Source: Parasporobacterium sp. (GTDB lineage Bacteria; Bacillota; Clostridia; Lachnospirales; Lachnospiraceae). From it: a stretch of DNA of 64,000 nt. Positions within the stretch are counted from its first letter, which is position 1, and every line of letters begins with the position of its first letter. A program made the translations under genes and the position numbers. The DNA lies in assembly GCA_017510065.1 (NCBI GenBank), contig JAFWOB010000055.1, positions 1 through 64,000 of the forward strand, written 5' to 3'. This document shows, piece after piece, positions 54,783-62,333 of this stretch. The notes under the pieces were generated by a model. That model had not been told where the DNA came from, did no database searches, and saw only the letters and a program-made list of their open reading frames with translations.

Positions 54783-55727
54783 TCAGCCTTTCCTGTCATA
54801 TCCGAGGTTTTTCAGCTGTGTATCTGAATCTCTCCAGTCTTTCTTCACCTTTACCCAGATCTTCAGATTGACCTGGCAGCCGGTCAGTTTTTCGATCTCA
54901 AATCTGGCAGCCGAGCCGATCTTTTTCAACATGGAACCGCCTTTCCCGATCACGATCCCTTTATGGGAATCTTTTTCACAGATGATAGAGGCATCGATAT
55001 CCACAATGGGTTCCCTGTAACCTGTTCCGGAAGGATCCATGGTCTTTACGCTGCGGGATCTTTCATGGTAGCGTTCGATCACAACGGCAATCCCATGCGG
55101 GACTTCATTGTCCAGGCAGTGCAGGGACTTCTCCCGGATGATCTCAGCGGCGATCTGTTTCATTGGCTGGTCGGTCAGGGTGTCTTCGTCAAAATACATA
55201 GGCCCTTCCGGCAGGTAGGAAAACAGAACGCTGATCAGTTCATCCATATTGGTGCCGCATCTGGCGGATACGGGTACGATCTCGGCAAAATCATAGGCGT
55301 CTTTATAGAGATTGATACTGTTTACGATCTCTTCCGTGCCTTTGCTGTCTGTCTTATTGATCGCCAGGATGACAGGCAGATCTGTTTTTTTAAGTTCCTC
55401 CAGGATATACTGTTCTCCTGCGCCGATATACTCCGAGAGTTCGACGATCCACAGTATGACATCCGCGTCCTGAATCGTGCTGACCGCTGTGTTCAGCATG
55501 TAGTCCCCGAGTTTGTTTTTCGCCTTGTTGATGCCGGGCGTATCCAGGAAGATCATCTGTCCTCTTTCGTCCGTATAAACGGTCTGGATCCTGCTCCTGG
55601 TTGTCTGCGGTTTGTTGGAGGTGATCGCGATCTTCTGGCCTATGATTCGGTTCATCATGGTGGATTTTCCTACATTCGGTCTTCCGATGATCGCAATATA
55701 TCCTGATCTGAATGATTGTTTTTCCAT
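54783..55727 (-). CDS. era: GTPase Era
   Basis: 314 aa. G1 GRPNVGKST, G3 DTPGI, G4 NKTD and G5-type SARCG, then the C-terminal KH domain (GIVIGKGGSMLKKIG). Needed for 16S rRNA processing and 30S assembly. AGAGGAT precedes the ATG. Confidence 0.97.
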   Translation of the reverse strand: MEKQSFRSGYIAIIGRPNVGKSTMMNRIIGQKIAITSNKPQTTRSRIQTVYTDERGQMIFLDTPGINKAKNKLGDYMLNTAVSTIQDADVILWIVELSEYIGAGEQYILEELKKTDLPVILAINKTDSKGTEEIVNSINLYKDAYDFAEIVPVSARCGTNMDELISVLFSYLPEGPMYFDEDTLTDQPMKQIAAEIIREKSLHCLDNEVPHGIAVVIERYHERSRSVKTMDPSGTGYREPIVDIDASIICEKDSHKGIVIGKGGSMLKKIGSAARFEIEKLTGCQVNLKIWVKVKKDWRDSDTQLKNLGYDRKG

Positions 55728-55742
55728 CTATCCTCTTGTTAT

Positions 55743-58706
55743 TTATGCAAATAAGTTTTCCACACGGTCAAACAGGTCTTTGTCTTCTTCTATTTTGCTT
55801 TCTCCGCCTACCACACAGAGCCGTTTCATGGAAAGAGCCTTTCGGATCAGCGGAGCGAGTGCCCGGATATCCTCTGCGGTAGTATCAATGATCTCCTCCC
55901 GTGCTTTCTGGATATCCTCCTGCCGGATCCCGGTCAGATAGGCATTCATATCCCTGGCACCTTTCTGGGCGGGAGTGAGGGGCGTATCAACCGTACTCAT
56001 GGTGCCGATGATGTATTTGGTCAGTTCTCTTTCATCCGGATCGAATTGTTCCAGATACTCCGGTATTCTGTCATACACTTCATTGGTTCTTCTAAGGTTC
56101 GGATCCCTGTAGGAAACAAATACACAGTTTCCGTCAGGAGAAGCATTGCACATACATCCGTAAGCTCCTCCCTGTACACGGACATTAAACCACAGATAAT
56201 CAAACCTCATGATGGTCAGAAATACTTTCATACTGCCCCTGTAATCAGCGCCTCTTTCCGAATACCTGCCGCACCTTGCCACATACTGGACGGCAGAGGA
56301 TGACCGGAATGCTTCATTCCCGCTAAACAGCACATTGTCAAACAGCGTGTATTTCCTGCTGTTTACCGGCAGACTGTTTACTTCATTGGACTTCTGTCCG
56401 GACTGTTTGGAAAACTGCTCCAGTTCTTTCCGGAATGAAACAAGTTCCTTTGTAAACAGCGCATAGCCTTCCTGATCGCCGGTGAAGCTGATGACCAGAT
56501 TGGACGGTTTCAGGATCGTACGGATGATAAAGAGCAGTTCTTCGGACAGGCGCTTTCTTTCCCGGTCAAAATTCTTCTCCAGGTCCTCTACAAATCGATA
56601 AAAAGCGATCCCGTTGATCTTTTCCCGAACGGCAGATGATTCCGAATAGTAGGAGGCTGCCCTGACAGAGGCGGCGACATGTCCCATGGAATTAAGGGAC
56701 ATTTGCAGCTTGCTTTTCAGTTCCGCAATGATCTCGTACAAACGCTTTCCGTCATCATAATGGCTATGGAACAGGATCTCCTTTACCAGGTCCATGGCAG
56801 CAGAAATATTGCAGTTCAATACCCGGAAGGAAAGATCCGTCAGCAGTGAATAGCTGCTGTCATCATAACGATCCGCATAGATCCCGGTATCAGCGGACAT
56901 TCCTCCTGTAACGATATTGATCTCATCATTCAGCCCGGCGTAGGTATAGTGATCCGTGTCCACAAAACTGACCACGGATTTCAGCAGGCTCAGATAAGGC
57001 AGTTTCTCGCAGGGGATCTCGTTCGCATCAAAAAACAGGCTGACATAGGCGATCCCGTTTGTGGCATAGTCATGACGTACGATCCGGAATCCTTCCGCTT
57101 CCTCTTCCAGATTGGAAAACTCCGGTGCTTTCCGGTCAATATCTGTTCTTTCCAGCAGCGGTATACACTTCTTCAGTTCAGCAGGATCTTCCTGTTCCTG
57201 ATACCCGGCCAATGCCTTTGTCTCATTTACGAGGTTTTCAATCTGCTCTGCAGTCAGTGACTGTTTGAATGCCTGCAGTTTATCTCTTACCTGCTGTTCC
57301 CGTTCTGCCTCCATCCCCCTCTTGGGAGTCAGGACCACAAGGGCGCTGTTCCTGCTGTCTGCCAGATATTCCCTGATCATCTGTTCATAATACCCGGTAT
57401 CAATCTGTTCCCTCAGGAAACGGAATGTATCGGAACATTCGATATGCATCAGAGGAGCATTATCATCATAAAGCCAGCTGTCCAGGGCATTCAGGCCGTA
57501 TATAAGCCCTTTGGGATACCCACCGAAATCTGCTTCCTTGTATTTGAATTCCAGACTGTTCAGGCTGGCCGTAAGGGATCTATGGTTCAGCTGTCCATCT
57601 GCTGCTTTGCGGAATTCATCATTAATGATCTCCAGAAACCGTTCCGCCTGGGAAGCCTCTGCATTTTTGGAAATGATGGAAAAATATTCCTGCTTCAGTC
57701 CCGTGTCAAACCCGGACAGAATATCCTTGCCGATCCCCTCATCAAGAAGCCTCTGCCTCACAGGAGCTCCCTGTGTATCCACAAGAGCATACTGGATCAT
57801 CTGCATGGCGTAATACTTGTACGGATCCAGATTTGTACCGCAGTGAATGTTATAGCTCAGGTAAGTGTTGTTTTCTTCCGGCTCATCTTCCGATATGGCA
57901 TATTCTTTTTGTACAACAGCCATCTGCTCAAAATCCGGCTGTGTCAGGATCTCGGAATCCACCCTGATCGCTTCATAATGTGACAGGTATTCTCTGTCCA
58001 TCCAGTCCAGACGTTCCTCCGGATCCATATCTCCGTACAGGAAAATGTAACTGTTTGAAGGATGATAATAAGTCCTGTGAAAATCAAGGAACTGCTCATA
58101 GGTCAGATCCGGGATAAATGCAGGATCTCCACCGGATTCATGCCCGTAAGTGGTATCCGGAAACATGGCATGCAGTGTTTCCCGTTCCAACACTCCTTCC
58201 GGAGAAGAAAAAGCACCCTTCATTTCATTGAATACGACACCGTTATATTCAATGGGAGCATCCGCATCGTTTATGCTGTAATTCCATCCTTCCTGTTTCA
58301 GGATTTCCGGATGCTTGTAGATATTGGGATGAAAGACCGCATCCATGTAAACGCTCATCAGGTTTTTAAAATCCTTGTCATTCATGGAAGCACACGGATA
58401 GACAGTCTTATCCGGGTAGGTCATAGCGTTCAGGAAAGTATTCAGAGAGCCCTTAACGAGTTCTACAAAAGGATCTTTCAGCGGATATTTTTCAGATCCA
58501 CACAGAACCGAATGCTCCATGATATGCGCAACACCGGTATCATCTGACGGAGTCGTCCGGAATCCCACATAAAACACTTTGTTCTTATCATCGTTTGACA
58601 GAAGGAAGACCCTGGCCCCGGTTTTCGTATGGCGCAGCAGATAGACCCTGCTGTTCAGGTCCTCTGAATCTTTTTCAAATACAGTCGTATAATTGCGAAA
58701 ACTCAT
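55743..58706 (-). CDS. M16C (presequence protease-like) zinc metallopeptidase
   Basis: 987 aa, four M16 domains in one chain as in PreP/insulinase group C. The active site HIMEHSVLCGSEKYP is the inverted HxxEH motif, with a downstream Glu ligand region (FNEMKGAFSSPEGV). The C-terminal half is catalytically silent, with GGAYGCMCNASPDG. It degrades peptides in the cytoplasm. AGGAGG at the start; lies between ftsY and era. Confidence 0.93.
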   Translation of the reverse strand: MSFRNYTTVFEKDSEDLNSRVYLLRHTKTGARVFLLSNDDKNKVFYVGFRTTPSDDTGVAHIMEHSVLCGSEKYPLKDPFVELVKGSLNTFLNAMTYPDKTVYPCASMNDKDFKNLMSVYMDAVFHPNIYKHPEILKQEGWNYSINDADAPIEYNGVVFNEMKGAFSSPEGVLERETLHAMFPDTTYGHESGGDPAFIPDLTYEQFLDFHRTYYHPSNSYIFLYGDMDPEERLDWMDREYLSHYEAIRVDSEILTQPDFEQMAVVQKEYAISEDEPEENNTYLSYNIHCGTNLDPYKYYAMQMIQYALVDTQGAPVRQRLLDEGIGKDILSGFDTGLKQEYFSIISKNAEASQAERFLEIINDEFRKAADGQLNHRSLTASLNSLEFKYKEADFGGYPKGLIYGLNALDSWLYDDNAPLMHIECSDTFRFLREQIDTGYYEQMIREYLADSRNSALVVLTPKRGMEAEREQQVRDKLQAFKQSLTAEQIENLVNETKALAGYQEQEDPAELKKCIPLLERTDIDRKAPEFSNLEEEAEGFRIVRHDYATNGIAYVSLFFDANEIPCEKLPYLSLLKSVVSFVDTDHYTYAGLNDEINIVTGGMSADTGIYADRYDDSSYSLLTDLSFRVLNCNISAAMDLVKEILFHSHYDDGKRLYEIIAELKSKLQMSLNSMGHVAASVRAASYYSESSAVREKINGIAFYRFVEDLEKNFDRERKRLSEELLFIIRTILKPSNLVISFTGDQEGYALFTKELVSFRKELEQFSKQSGQKSNEVNSLPVNSRKYTLFDNVLFSGNEAFRSSSAVQYVARCGRYSERGADYRGSMKVFLTIMRFDYLWFNVRVQGGAYGCMCNASPDGNCVFVSYRDPNLRRTNEVYDRIPEYLEQFDPDERELTKYIIGTMSTVDTPLTPAQKGARDMNAYLTGIRQEDIQKAREEIIDTTAEDIRALAPLIRKALSMKRLCVVGGESKIEEDKDLFDRVENLFA

Positions 58707-58724
58707 AAATCCTCCTGTCCGTCA

Positions 58725-59579
58725 TCAGTTAAACAGGGACTGGGCATACTCTTCAGCATCAAAACGCTTCAGGTCATGAATGCCCTCTCCGACCCCGATA
58801 AACTTCACCGGAACGCCCAGTTCTTTGGAAATGGCCACTGCTATGCCGCCTTTAGCCGTTCCATCCATTTTTGTCAGGATAATACCGTCTACTTTCATGA
58901 TGCTCTTAAACTCTTTTGCCTGCTGCAGTGCATTCTGTCCTGTAGCGGCATCTAACACGATCAGGTTTTCCCTGACAGCATTCGGGAATTCGGAAGACAG
59001 GATCTTGTCGATCTTGGAAAGCTCATTCATCAGGTTCTTTTTATTATGGAGACGGCCGGCTGTATCACAGATCATGATCTCCCCGCCTCTTGCCCGGGCA
59101 GCAGCAGCGCCGTCATAGATCACGGAACCCGGATCCTGTCCTTCATTTCCGGATACCATATAGCATCCGGTACGTTCTGCCCAGATCTTAAGCTGGTCCA
59201 TGGCAGCGGCACGGAATGTATCCGCACCGACAAGGATCACATTCTTTCCCCGGTTTTTATAATCATCAGCAAGTTTTCCGATACTGGTCGTCTTGCCTAC
59301 GCCGTTGACGCCGATCACCATGATCACGCAGGTCTTATCTTCGAAATCATAGGCATCCTCCGGGACCTTCATCATATCGGCAACCCGGCGTATCATAAAT
59401 GCCTTTGCTTCTTCCTGAGTCTTAACCTCATGAAACCTGACGTTCACTTCCAGCGCTTCCGACAGTTCCATGCTGGCCTGTACGCCCATATCACCGAGGA
59501 TCAGCTGCTCCTCCATTTCTTCATAGAAAGCATCATCGATCGGCGTTCCTTTTTTAAACAGTTTTGAAAAGAATCCCAT
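58725..59579 (-). CDS. ftsY: signal recognition particle receptor FtsY
   Basis: 284 aa. A short N domain, then the G domain with [39 protein letters not shown] and [10 protein letters not shown]. The acidic A domain seen in longer FtsY proteins is missing, common in Firmicutes. smc is not next to it. Confidence 0.97.
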   Translation of the reverse strand: MGFFSKLFKKGTPIDDAFYEEMEEQLILGDMGVQASMELSEALEVNVRFHEVKTQEEAKAFMIRRVADMMKVPEDAYDFEDKTCVIMVIGVNGVGKTTSIGKLADDYKNRGKNVILVGADTFRAAAMDQLKIWAERTGCYMVSGNEGQDPGSVIYDGAAAARARGGEIMICDTAGRLHNKKNLMNELSKIDKILSSEFPNAVRENLIVLDAATGQNALQQAKEFKSIMKVDGIILTKMDGTAKGGIAVAISKELGVPVKFIGVGEGIHDLKRFDAEEYAQSLFN

Positions 59580-59618
59580 TTTCTTCCTCCGTAATTATAT
59601 ACTGAGATCCCCGGCTTT

Positions 59619-60470
59619 TCAGCCGGCCGGAGACTCCAGCGTAAATCTTCCGATCTTCCCGTTGCGGAAATTCTCCAGCAGAAGGCCGGAAGCTCTCAGT
59701 GTATCATAACTGCCGCCTTTCAGAAGGCATCCTCTGGCAGCTGCGATCTTCAGCAGCACATCCAGCGGTTTTTCCTGATCGTCGGTCTCGATCCCGTAAA
59801 AAGCCTCGAGGCTTCCGGGATAACGTTTTCCCAACAATTTTATCAGCTCCAGGGACAGTTCTTCCGTATTCATGATCTCGTCCCTTATGGATCCGATCGC
59901 AGCCAGTTTGATCCCCACATTCTGGTCTTCAAATTTCGGCCAGAGAATCCCGGGTGTATCAAGAAGTTCCAGGGTGTCGCTGATGCGGATCCACTGTTTT
60001 CCCCTGGTTACGCCGGGTTTGTTGCCGGTCTTTGCAGACGCTTTTCCGGAAAAGGAATTGATAAATGTGCTTTTTCCTACATTGGGAATTCCGGTAACCA
60101 TCGCTCTTACCGGTCTGTTGCGGATCCCTCTTCTCTTATCCCGTTCAATCTTTTCAGCACAAGCTGCCCGCACAAACGGACTGATCTTTTTCAGATCTGC
60201 TCTGTTAAGGGAATTGACAGGACACACCAAAAAGCCCTGTTCTTCAAACCAGGTCTTCCACTCCGAAGTCGCTTTTTCATCCGCCATATCCGCTTTATTC
60301 AGCAGGATCAGCCGGGATTTCCCTTTCGCCATCTCATCGATGTCCGGATTCCTGCTGGAAAACGGGATCCTGGCATCGGTCAGTTCGATCACAAGATCGA
60401 TCAGCTTCAGGTCTTCGGTCATCTGTCTTTTTGCTTTGGTCATATGACCGGGATACCATTGTATATTCAT
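59619..60470 (-). CDS. rbgA: ribosome biogenesis GTPase (YlqF/RbgA)
   Basis: 283 aa circularly permuted GTPase: G4 LNKADM precedes G1 GIPNVGKSTFINS and G3 DTPGI; MNIQWYPGHMTKAKRQM is the family start. Needed for late 50S assembly. The -10 box lies 9 nt from the ATG with no ribosome site, so the mRNA is probably leaderless. Divergent from rplS across palindrome C. Confidence 0.96.
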   Translation of the reverse strand: MNIQWYPGHMTKAKRQMTEDLKLIDLVIELTDARIPFSSRNPDIDEMAKGKSRLILLNKADMADEKATSEWKTWFEEQGFLVCPVNSLNRADLKKISPFVRAACAEKIERDKRRGIRNRPVRAMVTGIPNVGKSTFINSFSGKASAKTGNKPGVTRGKQWIRISDTLELLDTPGILWPKFEDQNVGIKLAAIGSIRDEIMNTEELSLELIKLLGKRYPGSLEAFYGIETDDQEKPLDVLLKIAAARGCLLKGGSYDTLRASGLLLENFRNGKIGRFTLESPAG

Positions 60471-60479
60471 AACTAAAAA

Positions 60480-60508
60480 ATTTTATCACAGACGATAAAC
60501 TTTTTCAT
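60480..60508 (-). promoter_or_regulatory. rbgA promoter (left arm of palindrome C)
   Basis: ATGAAA (60508-60503), 17-bp spacer, TAAAAT (60485-60480) on the minus strand; the ATG of rbgA begins at 60470. Confidence 0.7.
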
Positions 60509-60627
60509 TAATTATTTCTGGTATTTTTATTGCCGCGGGATCATGACCGCCTCAAAAACAATCAGCGAATGCGTTTTTGAGACGGTCATGATCCCGCGGC
60601 CACTACAAAATTATCTAAAAATAATCC

Positions 60628-60656
60628 TTGAAAAAGTTTATCGCCTGTGATAAATT
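60628..60656 (+). promoter_or_regulatory. rplS promoter (right arm of palindrome C)
   Basis: TTGAAA (60628-60633), 17-bp spacer, TAAATT (60651-60656), nearly identical in sequence to the rbgA promoter. Confidence 0.75.
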
Positions 60657-60662
60657 ATTTCG

Positions 60663-60752
60663 TGCTGTGAAACAGATGGTCCTCTGTTACGTAGGCAGCG
60701 TGGCTGCCCGAGAAGTATTAAGAACATCGAATATTTTAAAGGAGGTCACAAG
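60663..60752 (+). promoter_or_regulatory. rplS 5' leader, possible L19 autoregulatory leader
   Basis: About 90 nt with two hairpins, AACAGA/TCTGTT (60671-60688) and GGCAGC/GCTGCC (60694-60708), before AAAGGAGG. L19 leader motifs are known in Firmicutes; assignment here is by position and general form only. Confidence 0.4.
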
Positions 60753-60753
60753 C

Positions 60754-61101
60754 ATGAATGAGATTATCAGAAAGATCGAGGCAGGTCAGCTGAAAGAAAC
60801 AGTTGACGACTTCAGAGTAGGTGATACGGTTAGGGTATCAGCCAAGATCAAAGAAGGCAACAGAGAGAGGATCCAGGTATTCGAAGGTGTAGTCCTGAAA
60901 CGTCAGGGCGGCGGCGCCAGAGAAACATTCACCGTCAGAAAAACATCCAACGGTGTCGGCGTCGAAAAGACCTGGCCGCTTCACTCCCCGACAGTTGAAT
61001 CCATCAAGGTTGTCAGAAAAGGTAAAGTCCGCAGGGCGAAACTGAACTACCTGAGAGACAGAGTCGGTAAGAAAGCAAAAGTAAAAGAAGTTGTCAGATA
61101 A
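60754..61101 (+). CDS. rplS: 50S ribosomal protein L19
   Basis: 115 aa. [42 protein letters not shown] (in parts) and the basic C-terminus [20 protein letters not shown] are typical of L19. Start at ATG 60754 with AAAGGAGG; an in-frame upstream extension to 60628 is the untranslated leader. Not linked to trmD-rimM here, unlike the common rpsP-rimM-trmD-rplS cluster. Confidence 0.98.
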   Translation: MNEIIRKIEAGQLKETVDDFRVGDTVRVSAKIKEGNRERIQVFEGVVLKRQGGGARETFTVRKTSNGVGVEKTWPLHSPTVESIKVVRKGKVRRAKLNYLRDRVGKKAKVKEVVR

Positions 61102-61106
61102 TTCTG

Positions 61107-61140
61107 ATAAAAGGGACGATCCTGGATCGTCCCCTTTTAT
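61107..61140 (+). terminator. rplS terminator
   Basis: The stem ATAAAAGGGACGAT pairs with ATCGTCCC-C-TTTTAT (one bulged base), with a 5-nt loop and TTTTATTTTT after it. Placed between convergent rplS and hemW. Confidence 0.9.
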
Positions 61141-61157
61141 TTTTCCCTGTGTTTTTT

Positions 61158-62333
61158 TCAGGAAGTCAGCAGAAATTCTGCCAGGACTGCATTGCTGACA
61201 TCCAGTCCCCTGTCCGTCAGGCGGATCTGATCTCCTTCTGACAGGATCAATCCTTCGGAACGCAGTTTCGGTATCACACCTTCAAATGTATGATCAAGAT
61301 CCTGTTTGAACAGTTCGAAGAACCGTTTTCTACTGACACCGTCTGTAAGACGAAGTCCCAGGAACATGAATTCTTCCATCTGCTCTTCTCTGGACAGGAC
61401 TTCCCGTTCTTCTATATCAGCGCCTGCAATATATTTCGGAAGATCATCTGTATTCTTCCATCTGACATTATCGATCATGGAAGATGCATGAAGCCCCAGC
61501 CCAAGGTAATCCGTCCGTGTCCAGTATCCGCTATTATGCCGGCATTCATATCCCGGCAGGGAATAATTAGAGATCTCATAACGACGGTATCCGGCCTTTT
61601 CCAGAAAGTCACGCGTATAATAATAGATCTCCCGTTCTGTATCTTCATCCGGAAGATCCAGTCTTCCTTCCTGATAAAGCTGTTCAAAGACCGTTCCCTC
61701 CTCGATCATCAGGGAATAGGCACTGATATGCTCCGGATGAAAAGTTCCTGCCAGAAAAAGTACTTTTTTCCATGCAGAAAGAGTCTGGCCGGGGATCGCC
61801 TGCATCAGATCGATATTGATATTGGAAAAACCGGCTGTCCGGGCTGCTTCAAATGCAGCGGCAAATGTATGAAAGTCATGCACTCTTCCCAGCATTTTAA
61901 GGTCATTGTCGTCTGTTGACTGAAGGCCGATGCTGAGCCGGTTGATCCCGAGCCGACGGTAAAGTTTCAGTTTTTCAGGAGTAATGGATTCCGGATTGCA
62001 TTCGATGGAGATCTCCACCTCAGGAAGACTTTTTTTCTGCAGATATAGCCCTCTTCTTTTTGCCCGGAAACCGGTAACCCGGAAAGAAGACATAAGGCAT
62101 TCCATAAGGCGTTCTATCTGGCCGCAGTTTAAAATTGACGGGGTTCCCCCGCCAATATAAACTGAAACGACCTTTCTGTCATGATAATATCCTGCCGCAG
62201 TCTGTATCTCCCGGCAAACAGCATCCACATATGCATCCGTCATTTCCTCACATCCTGCAAAGGAGACAAAATCACAGTAGCGGCATTTTTTCCTGCAGAA
62301 AGGAATATGAAGATATAATTCCAGCTCTTTCAT
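61158..62333 (-). CDS. hemW: radical SAM protein HemW (heme chaperone/CPO-like)
   Basis: 391 aa. MKELELYLHIPFC followed by RKKCRYCDF gives the CxxxCxxC cluster; YIGGGTPSIL, EISIECNPESIT and LSIGLQS are SAM-binding motifs; the C-terminal HemW domain has NYSLPGYECRHN. HemW handles heme for membrane proteins and is often mis-called HemN. Its ATG directly follows the lepA stop codon (TAAATG), a lepA-hemW pair seen in many Firmicutes. Confidence 0.95.
   Translation of the reverse strand: MKELELYLHIPFCRKKCRYCDFVSFAGCEEMTDAYVDAVCREIQTAAGYYHDRKVVSVYIGGGTPSILNCGQIERLMECLMSSFRVTGFRAKRRGLYLQKKSLPEVEISIECNPESITPEKLKLYRRLGINRLSIGLQSTDDNDLKMLGRVHDFHTFAAAFEAARTAGFSNINIDLMQAIPGQTLSAWKKVLFLAGTFHPEHISAYSLMIEEGTVFEQLYQEGRLDLPDEDTEREIYYYTRDFLEKAGYRRYEISNYSLPGYECRHNSGYWTRTDYLGLGLHASSMIDNVRWKNTDDLPKYIAGADIEEREVLSREEQMEEFMFLGLRLTDGVSRKRFFELFKQDLDHTFEGVIPKLRSEGLILSEGDQIRLTDRGLDVSNAVLAEFLLTS

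Larger units (their letters stand above)
60476..60660. repeat. palindrome C: 185-bp inverted repeat between divergent rbgA and rplS
   Basis: The core stem 60532-60559 / 60573-60600 is 28 bp with one mismatch; the loop 60560-60572 is AATCAGCGAATGC as in A. The outer arms 60476-60507 / 60629-60660 match at 30 of 32 positions and contain the two divergent promoters. The segments between core and outer arms also resemble each other in inverted orientation with small gaps. It lies upstream of both genes, so it cannot be a terminator. Confidence 0.95.

Noticed and set aside
59619..60470. Insertion sequence or transposase remnants near palindrome C
   Set aside because: No transposase-like frame or target duplications seen; flanking genes are intact.
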